A DNA stretch of 64,000 nucleotides from Cellulomonas chengniuliangii (GCF_024508335.1 NZ_CP101988.1:1736001-1800000), one strand, 5' to 3'; numbered from the stretch's first letter, positions 38,701 to 47,560 are shown. The notes: generated from the sequence alone by a model not told the origin. Made by a program: numbers and translations.

Positions 38701-39882
38701 TCAGAAGGTGTATCCGTCGTTCGCGATGAGCCCACGCGCGGCCGTGATGCGCTGCACGGTGGGGGGGCCCTCCTCGAGCCACATCGCGCGGCAGTCGCGG
38801 TACAGGCGCTCGACCGGGCCGTAGGCGCAGTTCTCGAAGTAGCCGATGCCGCCGAGGATCTCGAGCATGTTGTCCGAGACGAGCTTGACGGTGCGGATCG
38901 AGAAGAGCTTGCACATGGCCGCGTAGGTGTCGGCCTCCTCGCCGCGGTCGTAGCGGTCCGCGGTGTCGTGGACCATCTGGCGCAGCGCGTAGATGTGCGT
39001 GCCCGACTCGGCGATCATGTGCTGGATCTCCTGGCGGGTGGCCAGCTTCTTGCCGAAGGTCACGCGGTCCTTGGCACGAGCAATCGAGATCTCCAGCATG
39101 CGCTGGGCCATGCCGAGGTTGGAGTCGGCGATGTGCGCCCGGGACAGGCCCAGGGAGAACATCGCGACGTGGTAGCCCTCGCCGACCTCGCCGAGGCGGT
39201 ACTTGTCGGGCACCCGGCAGTCCGTGAACCGCAGGCCTGCGTGGCCGGCGCCACGGCAGCCCATCATGTGCTCCATCTCGACGATCTCGTAGCCCGGAGC
39301 GTCGGTGGGGACGAAGAACGCCGTGAGGCGGCTGTCCTTGTCGGCCGTGGGGTCGGTCAGCGTGATGAGGTAGGTGCCGTCGGAGCAGTCCGTGTGCGAG
39401 ATGAGGGTCTTCTCGCCGTTGATGACCCACTCGTCGCCGTCGCGGACCGCCGTCGTCTTGATGTCGGCGCCGGAGCCGGCCTCCTCCTCGGTCAGCGCGA
39501 AGTTGACGAAGAGGGTCTTGTCCTGGAAGCGGGGCATGGCCCAGCTCTTGAGCTCGTCCTGGCCGAAGTCGTCCATGATGCGCCAGTTGAGACCGGCAGC
39601 GTGGTGCAGGTGCATGCGCATGCCGCCGGGGCCGCGCGAGAACTCCTCCTGGACCTGGAAGATCTGCTTGGTCGACAGACCCCAGCCGCCGTGCTCGACG
39701 GGCATGTAGAACCGGTACAGGTTGTGCTTCTTGGCGAGCTCGAAGAACTCGTCGGGGAAGACGTTGGTGTGCTCGATCTCCTTCTGCATCTCGTCGAACG
39801 GGCCTTCGGCCAGCTCGCGGATCTCCTGCAGATAGGCCTGGAACTCTTCGTCGTCGACCGGCTTGTGATCCAACATCGGCAT
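38701..39882 (-). CDS. Acyl-CoA dehydrogenase (second of two, first gene of the operon)
   Basis: A 393-residue FAD enzyme clearly diverged from its neighbour at 36162-37304. Motifs are FALTEEEAGSGADIKTTA, INGEKTLISHTD, RVTFGKKLATRQEIQHMIAE and ILGGIGYFENCAYGPVERLYRDCRAMWLEEG. The last contains Glu residues near the usual catalytic position. Its substrate is unknown, but two different dehydrogenases in one operon suggest two successive redox steps on a CoA-bound ring. It starts at MPMLDHKP with GAGGATG-like sequence upstream, about 107 bp downstream of the operator at 39978-39999. Confidence 0.9.
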   Translation of the reverse strand: MPMLDHKPVDDEEFQAYLQEIRELAEGPFDEMQKEIEHTNVFPDEFFELAKKHNLYRFYMPVEHGGWGLSTKQIFQVQEEFSRGPGGMRMHLHHAAGLNWRIMDDFGQDELKSWAMPRFQDKTLFVNFALTEEEAGSGADIKTTAVRDGDEWVINGEKTLISHTDCSDGTYLITLTDPTADKDSRLTAFFVPTDAPGYEIVEMEHMMGCRGAGHAGLRFTDCRVPDKYRLGEVGEGYHVAMFSLGLSRAHIADSNLGMAQRMLEISIARAKDRVTFGKKLATRQEIQHMIAESGTHIYALRQMVHDTADRYDRGEEADTYAAMCKLFSIRTVKLVSDNMLEILGGIGYFENCAYGPVERLYRDCRAMWLEEGPPTVQRITAARGLIANDGYTF

Positions 39883-39977
39883 CCTCCTTGGGCGGGGCGC
39901 TGCGTCCCGCCGACGGCGGGATCTCTCGTGGCGGTCGTCTCGTCAGCGGTGACGGCGGGACGGCCTCGATATCGCCT

Positions 39978-39999
39978 GTAGGAACTCACTGGTTCGTAC
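39978..39999. promoter_or_regulatory. Candidate TetR operator for the acyl-CoA dehydrogenase-etf operon
   Basis: GTAGGAAC and GTTCGTAC form an inverted repeat with a six-base spacer. The 11-mer CTGGTTCGTAC at 39989-39999 is the reference copy of the element shared across the cluster. It is the only such element found between the operon start at 39882 and the terminator at 40122. Confidence 0.6.
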
Positions 40000-40121
40000 A
40001 AAGCATGTCCAGTCTGCAGCCACGCTCGACCTCACGACGGGACCAAGGTCCTCGCACGCCGGGAAGATGCCTCCCTAGACCGTCGGCGCGACCCCGTGGG
40101 CCGGGCAACAGGCAACCGGCA

Positions 40122-40162
40122 ACGTCGATCCCGGGCAGCGGACCGCTGCCCGGGATCGACGT
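40122..40162 (-). terminator. Terminator hairpin after the first MFS carrier gene
   Basis: Perfect 20-bp inverted repeat (40122-40141 with 40143-40162), 17 bp beyond the stop of the MFS gene on the minus strand. Confidence 0.8.
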
Positions 40163-40178
40163 GAGGGTCGTCGCCGCG

Positions 40179-41453
40179 TCAGGACGCGAGCGGCGCCACC
40201 TGCGGCTCCGTGACAGCGCGCGCGGACCCCAGGATGTGTTGGTGGCGGTAGCGGACGAAGAGGCCCAACAGAGCGGCCGCCACCGCCACGCCCACGCCCA
40301 TGCCGAGCACCTGGCGGTAGCTCGAGACAGCGTTGCTCGCGTCGCCCACGAGCAAGCCGGACACGTAGGGGAGGGCGAAGGCGGCCGCGCCTGAGGCCAG
40401 TCCCACCATGGAGGTCACCACGCCCTTGCGGAGCGGGAAGAACTCCGCCAGCACCACCACGGTGAGCTGGAAGAGGCCGCCCGCGGCCGAGAACCCGATC
40501 ACGAAGGCACAGGCATGGAAAGCCCCAGGGTTCGTCGACAACAGCAGGCCCACGTAGGCCAGCCCTGCCACGACCGGGTTGACCGACAGGATCGTCACCG
40601 GCCGGACGAAGCGCGCGACCAGGGTCGCGGTGACGAACACCCCGATGAACGAGCCGATCGAGTACGACGACACGAGCGAGCGCCCGGCGCTCTCCGACAT
40701 GCCGGCGAGGTGGACGCCCAGCATCGGCAGCGTGTTCTGGGCCAGCCAGAACATCGCGGTCGCGCAGAAGCCGTACAACACGAGCGCCGCGCCGTCAATG
40801 CCGACGCAGGAGCGGGCGGCCGGCGCCGCTGCGCGCTCGGCGGCCTGGGCAGCGGCGTCGAGCTCCGCGCGCTGGGCCGCGGCCAGCGCGCGGTAGTCCG
40901 GAAACGGGGCGCGCAATTGGATGGCGAACAGGACCGCCAGGATGACGATGAGCGCGATCATCGGGGCGCCCCAGGCGATGCCAGCCGCGGCGACACCCGT
41001 CACCACGAGCGGCAGCGCCAGCTGGCCCAGGGAGATCGCAGCCTTCACCAGCACGTTCGCGCTGCCTGCGACCTTGGGGAAGATCTCCATCAAGGTCGGG
41101 TAGTTCCCGGTGTCGCCGACCGCGTTCGCCAGGCCGAAGAACAGCGCCAGCGCGAAGCCGACCTGCCAGTTCGGGCTCACCAAGAGCCCACCGAGGAAGA
41201 TCATCACCATCACGAGGCCCGTCAGCACCGACAGGCGCCGGCCGAACCGGTCGGAGAGGAACCCAGCGAAGGACGGCCCGATGATCTTGCCGATGCCGAC
41301 GCCGGAGATCGCCTGCAGGACCTGGCCCTCGGTGGCTCCCCACTGGAGCTGAAGGTGCGAGCTGTGCTGCGACATGATGATGACGACCATGCCGTAGACG
41401 ATGAAGTAGAGGTAGATCACCATGGCCGTGGCCATGCAGGGGGTGCGCCTCAC
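40179..41453 (-). CDS. MFS transporter, YdiM/YdiN-like (paralogue 1)
   Basis: A 424-residue major facilitator with about 12 membrane helices and a cytoplasmic loop near residues 185-215. The MFS signature GFLSDRFGRRLSVLTG is at about 64-79. The NYPTLMEIFPKVAGSANVLVKAAISLGQLALPLV stretch and GFSAAGGLFQLTVVVLAEFFPLRKG closely follow E. coli YdiM/YdiN, carriers encoded next to ydiB-aroD. Uptake of quinate, shikimate or a relative, or export of the reduced product, is inferred. It has its own terminator and a separate upstream region with a candidate operator half-site. Confidence 0.88.
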   Translation of the reverse strand: MRRTPCMATAMVIYLYFIVYGMVVIIMSQHSSHLQLQWGATEGQVLQAISGVGIGKIIGPSFAGFLSDRFGRRLSVLTGLVMVMIFLGGLLVSPNWQVGFALALFFGLANAVGDTGNYPTLMEIFPKVAGSANVLVKAAISLGQLALPLVVTGVAAAGIAWGAPMIALIVILAVLFAIQLRAPFPDYRALAAAQRAELDAAAQAAERAAAPAARSCVGIDGAALVLYGFCATAMFWLAQNTLPMLGVHLAGMSESAGRSLVSSYSIGSFIGVFVTATLVARFVRPVTILSVNPVVAGLAYVGLLLSTNPGAFHACAFVIGFSAAGGLFQLTVVVLAEFFPLRKGVVTSMVGLASGAAAFALPYVSGLLVGDASNAVSSYRQVLGMGVGVAVAAALLGLFVRYRHQHILGSARAVTEPQVAPLAS

Positions 41454-41543
41454 GATTGCCTCTCGAACTTGGAACGTGACCCGGCAGCGGCAAAGGCTCT
41501 CCTGGACAGTTGCCCAAGTTATGGGGTCGCTGGGGCCCTTGAC

Positions 41544-41601
41544 GTAGGACCAGCGGCGGCCGACGGCTCCCTTTTGCGCCGTCGACCCCGCTGGTCCGTA
41601 C
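41544..41601. promoter_or_regulatory. Hairpin containing a candidate operator half-site between the two MFS genes
   Basis: An imperfect inverted repeat pairs 41544-41566 with 41579-41601 over a 12-base loop and probably terminates the upstream MFS gene. Its right arm includes CTGGTCCGTAC at 41591-41601, ten of eleven positions identical to the element at 39989. It may double as an operator for the downstream MFS gene, whose start is at 41453. Confidence 0.5.
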
Positions 41602-41615
41602 TCATAGCGATGCGG

Positions 41616-42872
41616 TCAGTTGGCGGCGGTCAACTCGGGCGAGGTGATCTCCGCGACGTCGTGGCCGAAGACGATCCGGTGGCGGATGTTGACCAGCACG
41701 CCGAGCAGCGCCGAGATCACGGCCACACCGATGCCGAGCCAGACCACCCCGCGGTACGGCCCGACCAGGGCCGCGCCCTCGGCGTCGCCGAGGATGACAC
41801 CGGTCAGGAACGGGAGGAGGAACGCCGCGACACCCGAGGCCAGGCCGATGAGCGAGGTCACCAGGCCCTTGCGGGCCGGGAAGAACTCGGCCAGGACGAC
41901 GACCGTGAGCTGGAAGAGGCCACCGGCGGCGAAGAAGCCGACGAGGAAGGACGAGACGCGGTACACGGACGGGCTGTCGGAGGTGAGCAGCAGGACGTAG
42001 GCGATCGTGGTGATGATCGGATTGACGACCAGCAGACGCACGGGCTTGACCCAGCGGGCCACCAGGCCCGCGTTGGTGAACACGCCGATCAGCGAACCGG
42101 TCGCGTAGAGCGACACCAGCGTCTTGGCGCCAGCCTCGCCCATCCCGGCGATGTGCTCGCCCATGCCCGGCAGCGAGTTCTGCGCGAGCCAGAAGGTGCC
42201 GACCGAGGTGAAGCCGAAGAACACCAGGGCAGCGCCCTCGACCCAGATCTTCGCGCCGGCCTTCTCGCCGATGACCGCGGTGACGGCCAGCGCCTTGGCC
42301 TTCGCCTCGGCCGCGAGCGCCTTGTGGTCCGGGAACTTGAGGAAGCAGACGAGGATGAAGCACAGGCCGATCGCTGTGGCCGCGCCGTAGAAGGAGGTCT
42401 TCCAGAACAGGCCGCCGGCGACGAGGATCGGGAGCAGGAGCTGGCCGATGGCGATCGCGGCCTTGACGAGCAGGTTGGCCGAACCGGCCTTCTTCGGGAA
42501 CGCCTCCATCAGGGCCGGGTAGGCGCCGACGTCGAGGATGGCGTTGGCCAGGCCGAACCACACCGACAGCACGAAGCCGACCTTGTAGTTGGGGCTGTTC
42601 ACCATGCCGGCGAAGTAGACGACGCTCATGAGCAGCGAGGTCAGCAGCATGGCCTTGCGACCGAACTTGTCAGACACGAAGCCCGCGAACGCCGGGCCGA
42701 TGATCTTGCCGATGCCGACGCCGGAGATGGCGAACGCGATCTGTCCGTCCGTCGCCCCCCACATCTCCATCAACGAGCTCTTGTTCTGAGACACGATGAT
42801 GAGGGCCATCCCATACAGGATGAAGTAGAAGTAGATCGATCCCGCAGTAGGGATGTACGGGTTTCTCCGCAT
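41616..42872 (-). CDS. MFS transporter, YdiM/YdiN-like (paralogue 2)
   Basis: A 418-residue paralogue of the carrier at 40179-41453, with the same 12-helix layout. It begins MRRNPYIPTAGSIYFYFILYGMALI and contains GFVSDKFGRKAMLL, AYPALMEAFPKKAGSANLLVKAAIAIGQLLLP and GFFAAGGLFQLTVVVLAEFFPARKG. The ATG at 42872 follows AGGAAGG and gives the same N-terminus as paralogue 1. Two carriers could divide import and export, or quinate and shikimate. It is transcribed from a region containing a GTTCGAAC palindrome. Confidence 0.88.
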   Translation of the reverse strand: MRRNPYIPTAGSIYFYFILYGMALIIVSQNKSSLMEMWGATDGQIAFAISGVGIGKIIGPAFAGFVSDKFGRKAMLLTSLLMSVVYFAGMVNSPNYKVGFVLSVWFGLANAILDVGAYPALMEAFPKKAGSANLLVKAAIAIGQLLLPILVAGGLFWKTSFYGAATAIGLCFILVCFLKFPDHKALAAEAKAKALAVTAVIGEKAGAKIWVEGAALVFFGFTSVGTFWLAQNSLPGMGEHIAGMGEAGAKTLVSLYATGSLIGVFTNAGLVARWVKPVRLLVVNPIITTIAYVLLLTSDSPSVYRVSSFLVGFFAAGGLFQLTVVVLAEFFPARKGLVTSLIGLASGVAAFLLPFLTGVILGDAEGAALVGPYRGVVWLGIGVAVISALLGVLVNIRHRIVFGHDVAEITSPELTAAN

Positions 42873-43062
42873 GACGACCTTCCTGGTGTGCCGTGCCGTG
42901 GGGGGGACGAGGTACTGCCAGAGCACATCGGGCGGAACCCGGAGGCGCCGTCCGCTGTCCTAGTGCCCCGCTCGGGCTGCCGCGTTCCCGCAGTTCCACC
43001 AAAGGACGACGACGTCGTGCGGTGTCTGTGCGGAGCCGTGCAGTAGGGCGATCAGGGACTCC

Positions 43063-43073
43063 CTAGTTCGAAC
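43063..43073. promoter_or_regulatory. Candidate TetR operator upstream of the second MFS carrier
   Basis: CTAGTTCGAAC matches nine of eleven positions of the shared cluster element and includes the perfect palindrome GTTCGAAC at 43066-43073. It is about 190 bp upstream of the MFS start at 42872, within the 345-bp gap 42873-43217 that otherwise holds only the tetR2 terminator and a short hairpin at 43141-43162. Confidence 0.5.
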
Positions 43074-43174
43074 ATTGTTGCCCCGGCGAATCACCCGCCA
43101 CGGGGCCCTTGGTCCCTACTGGGATAGGCGAAGCGTCAGAGACCGCTCGCCGCATAGCGGTCGGCAGTCGGGCC

Positions 43175-43208
43175 CGGGATCGCGCGCCTGGCGCGCCGCC
43201 GATCCCGT
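43175..43208 (-). terminator. Terminator hairpin after tetR2
   Basis: CGGGATCG and CGATCCCG close a GC-rich hairpin with an inner GCGCGC pair, 10 bp beyond the tetR2 stop on the minus strand. Confidence 0.6.
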
Positions 43209-43217
43209 GGGGAGCCG

Positions 43218-43901
43218 TCAGGCGGCCAGATCCGCCAGCACGAAGCGCAGCACGACGTCCTCGATCATCGTCCGCACGTGGGGGGACTCCTGCTCGCCCA
43301 GCATGTCCCGGTCGAACAGCTCCCGGAACGTCGCGCGGTTCGCCACCCGCTGGAACGCCAGGGCGGATATCACCTGCTGCACGTCCAGCGCGGTCGGGGC
43401 GCCTGGCCCGCCGCGGAACACCCCGGACTCGCGACCACGCCGCAGTATGTCGTCGATGATCGTCAGCGCCGTGCGGTTGGCGGCCTTGCTCTCCTCCGTC
43501 ATCAGGTGGATGGCGCCTTGGGGGAGGGTGTTCTCGAAGACGACCAGGCGGACGAACGCCGGGTTCTGCTCGTGGTGCAGCACGTTAGACCGCACGAGCA
43601 GCCGCAGGGCCTCCTGCGGCTCGAAGGAGTCGAGGTGGAGATTGACCTCGGTCTCTCGGATCTGCCGGTAGGCGTGGAGCAACGCTGCCGCGTACAACTC
43701 CTCCTTGCCGCTGAAGTAGTAGTAGATCATCCGCTTGGTGACGTTGGTCCGCTCGGCGATCGCGTCGACGCGCCCCGCCAGCAGCCCGTTGGCGGAGAAC
43801 TCGTCGATGGCCGCCTCGAGGATCTGCCGTCGGGTGCCCTCGGGGTCGCGACGTGCTGCCACGGTCTGGCGTCGGGACTGCGCGACGTCGGCTGTGGTCA
43901 T
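43218..43901 (-). CDS. TetR-family regulator of the quinate/shikimate cluster (paralogue 2)
   Basis: A 227-residue TetR-type regulator strongly similar along its whole length to the one at 27864-28547. Shared stretches include RVDAIAER...TKRMIYYYF in the HTH, EALRxLVRS, FVRLVxFEN, GAIHxM, LDVxQVISALAFxR and RDMLG. Near-identical recognition helices (VTKRMIYYYF against TTKRMIYYYF) imply similar operators. The ATG at 43901 gives the paralogue-matched N-terminus. It is divergent from aroK, and the gap contains a copy of the candidate operator. Confidence 0.9.
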   Translation of the reverse strand: MTTADVAQSRRQTVAARRDPEGTRRQILEAAIDEFSANGLLAGRVDAIAERTNVTKRMIYYYFSGKEELYAAALLHAYRQIRETEVNLHLDSFEPQEALRLLVRSNVLHHEQNPAFVRLVVFENTLPQGAIHLMTEESKAANRTALTIIDDILRRGRESGVFRGGPGAPTALDVQQVISALAFQRVANRATFRELFDRDMLGEQESPHVRTMIEDVVLRFVLADLAA

Positions 43902-44010
43902 GTCACGGGCTCCCCAGGTGGACGGCGCTGCGGCGAGATCGAGCGGCGAATATGGTCCTGCGCACGATAGTCGACCAGATGCGGCGCGTCGGGACTCCTC
44001 GCCCCGTCGG

Positions 44011-44028
44011 GTACGAACTGGTCCATAC
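44011..44028. promoter_or_regulatory. Candidate TetR operator between tetR2 and aroK
   Basis: GTACGAAC and GTCCATAC form an inverted repeat with a two-base spacer. CTGGTCCATAC at 44018-44028 matches nine of eleven positions of the shared element. The site lies 110 bp before tetR2 and 75 bp before aroK, so it could control both. Confidence 0.55.
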
Positions 44029-44103
44029 AATCGACCCGACCGTGCTGTCCACATCACCCAGCGCCCGACGTCGACCGACGGGCTCACCGGAGGCGAACCG
44101 CCG

Positions 44104-44745
44104 ATGTCCACCAGTCCCGCCCCCTCCCGCCGCCTCGCACCGGTGGCCCCGCCGGAGCGAGGGCCGCTCCTCGTGCTGTGCGGTCCGATGGGATCTGGCA
44201 AGACGTCCGTCGGCAGCGTGCTCGGCCGGCGCTGGGACGTCGCGCTGCGCGACACAGACGAGGATGTCGAGGACACGGCGGGCACGACGATCGCCGACAT
44301 CTTCCTGCACCGTGGCGAGGAGGAGTTCCGGCGGCTCGAGCACGAGGCCGTCGAGCGCGCCCTCGTCGAGCACGATGGCATCCTCGCCCTCGGCGGCGGA
44401 GCCGTCCTGCACGAGGACACCCAGGCCGAGCTCGCCGCGTACGCGCGCGGCGGCGGGATCGTCACCTTCCTCGACGTGTCGATCGAGTACGCCGCGCCCC
44501 GGGTGGGCCTGGGCGAGGCGCGGCCGCTGCTCATGGGAGACCCGTACCAGCGCTGGCGCGACATCATGGACGCCCGCCGGCCGGTGTACGAGGCGGTGTC
44601 CACCATGCGCACCCTCACCGACGGAATGACCCCGCAAGAGGTCGCCCGGGAGATCGAGCGTCGCCTGCGCGTCGCCGCCCGTGACAAGGCCCGGGCCCAG
44701 CAGGCGGCACGCGGGCACGCGCACGGCCACGGGCACGGGCACTGA
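44104..44745 (+). CDS. aroK: Shikimate kinase with a His-rich C-terminal tail
   Basis: Shikimate kinase phosphorylates shikimate with ATP, the entry to chorismate. The 213-residue protein contains the P-loop GPMGSGKT at 27-34, D50-T-D52 and Arg76 for shikimate binding, GGG at 97-99, and ARPLL with RRPVYEAV in the lid and adenine regions. It is longer than the usual 165-175 residues owing to an N-terminal extension of about 20 residues and a tail ending HGHAHGHGHGH. In actinobacteria aroK normally sits with aroB/aroC. Here it stands alone beside tetR2. It may be the genome's only copy or a second, pathway-linked one. GGAGG precedes the ATG. Confidence 0.9.
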   Translation: MSTSPAPSRRLAPVAPPERGPLLVLCGPMGSGKTSVGSVLGRRWDVALRDTDEDVEDTAGTTIADIFLHRGEEEFRRLEHEAVERALVEHDGILALGGGAVLHEDTQAELAAYARGGGIVTFLDVSIEYAAPRVGLGEARPLLMGDPYQRWRDIMDARRPVYEAVSTMRTLTDGMTPQEVAREIERRLRVAARDKARAQQAARGHAHGHGHGH

Positions 44746-44777
44746 CGGGCACTGACGGGCGCTGACGGGCACTGACG
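44741..44777. repeat. 10-bp tandem repeat over the aroK stop codon
   Basis: ACTGACGGGC is repeated almost four times (44741-44777, one copy with G for A). The TGA stop of aroK lies in the first copy. Slippage here would change the downstream spacer but hardly the protein. Confidence 0.75.
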
Positions 44778-44977
44778 TCGCCCAACCGCCCGGCCGGGCG
44801 TGACGCGGGGGCCCTGGCAGCCGCCTCGCCCCGCCGTCGCGCAGAATCACCCGGACGGCGCAACGCCGGACGGCCCGGCCGACACTCCGTGCGACACGCC
44901 GAGTGGGCGCCGCCGATGTCGGATAAATGGGTGCGCCGCCGCCTGCGCGGACACCCCTGAGCAGCACCGTCGCCCGC

Positions 44978-45005
44978 TTGACAGCCCTTCCCGAGGCGGT
45001 AGGTT
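44978..45005 (+). promoter_or_regulatory. Sigma-70-like promoter upstream of lnt
   Basis: TTGACA at 44978-44983 and TAGGTT at 45000-45005 are separated by 16 bp. It is the best -35/-10 pair noticed in the window. It lies in the 450-bp stretch between aroK and lnt (44746-45196), where I find no convincing gene. Confidence 0.55.
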
Positions 45006-45184
45006 CTGCAGGTGTTCCGCATCTGCGGATGATCGGTCGGTCGAGCGGAGACGCGCGATCCGCCGCCCGCGGACCAGGACCCGGCTGGGCCCGCGTGTTC
45101 AGTAGAAAACGGATGTCGTCGCCACGCGACGGCACCCGGCACGAAGGACACGCGGGCCGGTCGGCCCTGGATGATGCGCTGACG

Positions 45185-45197
45185 TACCCTGCTTCGG
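45185..45197 (+). promoter_or_regulatory. Leaderless -10 box for lnt
   Basis: TACCCT at 45185-45190 is six bases before the GTG at 45197, supporting that start and a second, leaderless transcript. Confidence 0.45.
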
Positions 45198-46762
45198 TGC
45201 CCCTTCGCGAGCCCTCCCGCTGGTCGACGCTGATCCTCGCGCTCGTCGGCGGCGTCCTCACCTGGGCCGCATTCCCCGACGTCGGCTGGTGGGGCACGGC
45301 GTACCTGGGCGTGGCCACCCTGTTCCTCGCGATGCGCCGCGACAGCGCCTGGTGGAACGCGCTCGTCGGGCTCGTGTGGGGCGTGACGTTCTTCGCGCCG
45401 CACATCACCTGGGCGGACTTCGCCGTCGGGCGGGCGCCCTGGCTCGCGCTGGCCGTGGTCGAGGCCTGCTATGTGGCGCTGCTCGGCGCCGCGTGGGCGT
45501 GGGCACGCCGGGGGAACGCGGTGTGGCGCAGCGCCGGCCTGCAGCTCGTCGTCTTCGTGATCCTGTGGGTCGCCATGGAGGAGCTGCGCTCGGCGTGGCC
45601 GTTCGGCGGCTTCCCCTGGGGCCGGCTGGCCTTCTCGCAGTCGTCCTCGCCGCTGCTCGCCTTCGCGTCGATCGCCGGGGCGCCGCTGGTGACCGCGGTG
45701 GTCGTGGCCGTCGGGGTGCTGCTGGCCCAGTCCTGGACCGCCGCGCGGAGCGGCGCCATCGGGGTCGCGGGCCTGCGTGGAGTAGTGGCCGTCGTCCTGG
45801 TCGCAGCGGGGGCGCTCATCCCGCTCGACAGCCGCGCACAGACCGGGGAGCTGCGCGTGGGCGCCGTGCAGGGCAACGTGCCGACCCCCGGGCTGGAGGC
45901 CTTCGCCCAGCGCCGCGAGGTTCTCGACAACCACATCGCCGGCACGCACGCGCTGCTCGAGCGCGTCGAGCCCGGCCAGCTGGACCTGGTCGTGTGGCCG
46001 GAGAACGGCACGGACATCGACCCGCAGGTCGACGCGGAGGCAGCGGCGCTCATCGACGACGCCGCCCGCGCCGTGGACGCCCCGATACTGGTGGGCACAG
46101 TCGAGTACCCGCCCACCGGCGGCCGCTACAACACCGCGGTGCTCTGGGAGCCCGGCGTCGGCGTCGTCGCCGAGTACTCCAAGCAGCACCCGGCGCCGTT
46201 CGCCGAGTACATCCCGATGCGGGAGTTCTTCCGCACGTTCTCCCCGGCTGTGGACCTGGTCACCACGGACATGGTCGCGGGCACGGAGGTGGGCGTGGTG
46301 CCCGTGGAGTCGCCGCGTCTCGACCGCACGGTCCTGGTGGGCGACGTGATCTGCTTCGAGGTCGCCTACGACAGCCTCGTCCGGGACGCGGTGCGGGCCG
46401 GCGCCGAGGTCATCGTCGTGCAGACGAACAACGCGAGCTTCGGCTACACCGCCGAGTCCACCCAGCAGCTGGCCATGTCCCGGCTGCGCGCGGTCGAGCT
46501 CGGACGGGCGACTGTGCAGATCTCCACGGTGGGGGTCAGCGCCGTCATCGCGCCCAACGGCGCGGTCACCCAGCAGACGGGCCTCTTCACGGCGGACCAG
46601 CTCATCGCTACGCTGCCGCTGCGCGACTCCCTCACGCCAGCCGCCCGGCTCGGCGGCTGGCCCGCGTGGATCGCTGACGCTCTGGCTGTGTGCGTCGTCG
46701 TCACCGGGATGGCCGGTGCGCGTCGCATCCGGCGCGACGACCGCCCCGAGGGAGCACGATGA
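45197..46762 (+). CDS. lnt: Apolipoprotein N-acyltransferase
   Basis: Lnt adds the third acyl chain to bacterial lipoproteins at the membrane. The 521-residue protein has an N-terminal block of membrane helices (STLILALVGGVLTWAAFPDVGWWGTAYLGVATLFL onward to about residue 215) and then a nitrilase-fold domain. The catalytic triad is visible as Glu in VVWPENGTD, Lys in EYSKQHPAPFAEYIP and Cys in GDVICFEVAYD. An in-frame ATG at 45113 would add 28 residues. I prefer 45197 because a -10 box lies six bases upstream. It overlaps the mannosyltransferase gene by four bases. Confidence 0.92.
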   Translation: MPLREPSRWSTLILALVGGVLTWAAFPDVGWWGTAYLGVATLFLAMRRDSAWWNALVGLVWGVTFFAPHITWADFAVGRAPWLALAVVEACYVALLGAAWAWARRGNAVWRSAGLQLVVFVILWVAMEELRSAWPFGGFPWGRLAFSQSSSPLLAFASIAGAPLVTAVVVAVGVLLAQSWTAARSGAIGVAGLRGVVAVVLVAAGALIPLDSRAQTGELRVGAVQGNVPTPGLEAFAQRREVLDNHIAGTHALLERVEPGQLDLVVWPENGTDIDPQVDAEAAALIDDAARAVDAPILVGTVEYPPTGGRYNTAVLWEPGVGVVAEYSKQHPAPFAEYIPMREFFRTFSPAVDLVTTDMVAGTEVGVVPVESPRLDRTVLVGDVICFEVAYDSLVRDAVRAGAEVIVVQTNNASFGYTAESTQQLAMSRLRAVELGRATVQISTVGVSAVIAPNGAVTQQTGLFTADQLIATLPLRDSLTPAARLGGWPAWIADALAVCVVVTGMAGARRIRRDDRPEGAR

Positions 46763-47550
46763 CGTCCGAACTCCAGCCGCCCAGAGTCCTCGTGGTGGTC
46801 CCCACCTATGACGAGCGCGCCACCCTTCCCGGCGCCCTGGCGCGGCTGCGGGAGCACGCGCCCGCGGTCGACGTGCTGGTGGTGGACGACGGGTCGCCCG
46901 ACGGCACCGGCGAGATCGCGGAGGCGATCGCCGCGGAGGACGCCGAGCGCCACGGTCGCGTCGCGGTGCACGTCATGCATCGGGCGGACAAGCAAGGGCT
47001 CGGCACGGCGTACGTCGCCGGGTTCCGGTGGGCGCTCGAGCGCGGCTACGACGTCATCGTGGAGATGGACGCCGACGGCTCGCACCGCGCCGAGGACCTG
47101 CCCGCGCTGCTCGCCGCGGTCGACGGCGCCGACCTGGTGCTCGGCTCGCGATGGGTGCCGGGGGGCGCGGTGGTGAACTGGCCGCTCAGCCGGCAGCTGC
47201 TCTCGCGGGGCGGCAACACGTACACGCGGCTCGTGCTCGGCCTGCCGTTGCGAGATGCCACCGGGGGGTTCCGCGCGTACCGCGCACCGATGCTGGGCAG
47301 GCTGCCGCTCGACGAGGTCGAGTCGCACGGCTACTGCTTCCAGGTGGACATGGCCTGGCGGGTGATCCGCGCCGGCGGCATCGCCGTGGAAGTGCCGATC
47401 ACGTTCGTCGAGCGCGAGTTGGGCGAGTCCAAGATGAGCCGGGACATCGTGCTCGAGGCGCTGGGCAAGGTCACGGTGTGGGGCGCGCAGCACCGGCTCC
47501 AGCAGGTGCGCTCGGCCCTCCGCCGAGCCCTGCGGCCCGCGAAGCCCTAG
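46759..47550 (+). CDS. Polyprenol monophosphomannose synthase
   Basis: A GT2 glycosyltransferase that moves mannose from GDP-mannose to polyprenyl phosphate, the donor for lipoglycan synthesis and protein O-mannosylation. The 263-residue protein contains VVVPTYDERATLPGAL, VVDDGSPDGTGEIAE, the EMDADGSHRAEDLP metal motif and ATGGFRAYRAP. It has no membrane helices, as in the catalytic half of mycobacterial Ppm1. The overlap with lnt mirrors the Ppm1/Lnt fusion of mycobacteria, here as two genes. Confidence 0.92.
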   Translation: MTSELQPPRVLVVVPTYDERATLPGALARLREHAPAVDVLVVDDGSPDGTGEIAEAIAAEDAERHGRVAVHVMHRADKQGLGTAYVAGFRWALERGYDVIVEMDADGSHRAEDLPALLAAVDGADLVLGSRWVPGGAVVNWPLSRQLLSRGGNTYTRLVLGLPLRDATGGFRAYRAPMLGRLPLDEVESHGYCFQVDMAWRVIRAGGIAVEVPITFVERELGESKMSRDIVLEALGKVTVWGAQHRLQQVRSALRRALRPAKP

Positions 47551-47560
47551 AGGCCCCGAG

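Noticed and set aside
44800-45105. Possible 101-codon gene between aroK and lnt
   Set aside because: The product is Arg/Pro/Cys-rich without family resemblance, has no ribosome-binding site, and overlaps the TTGACA/TAGGTT promoter of lnt.
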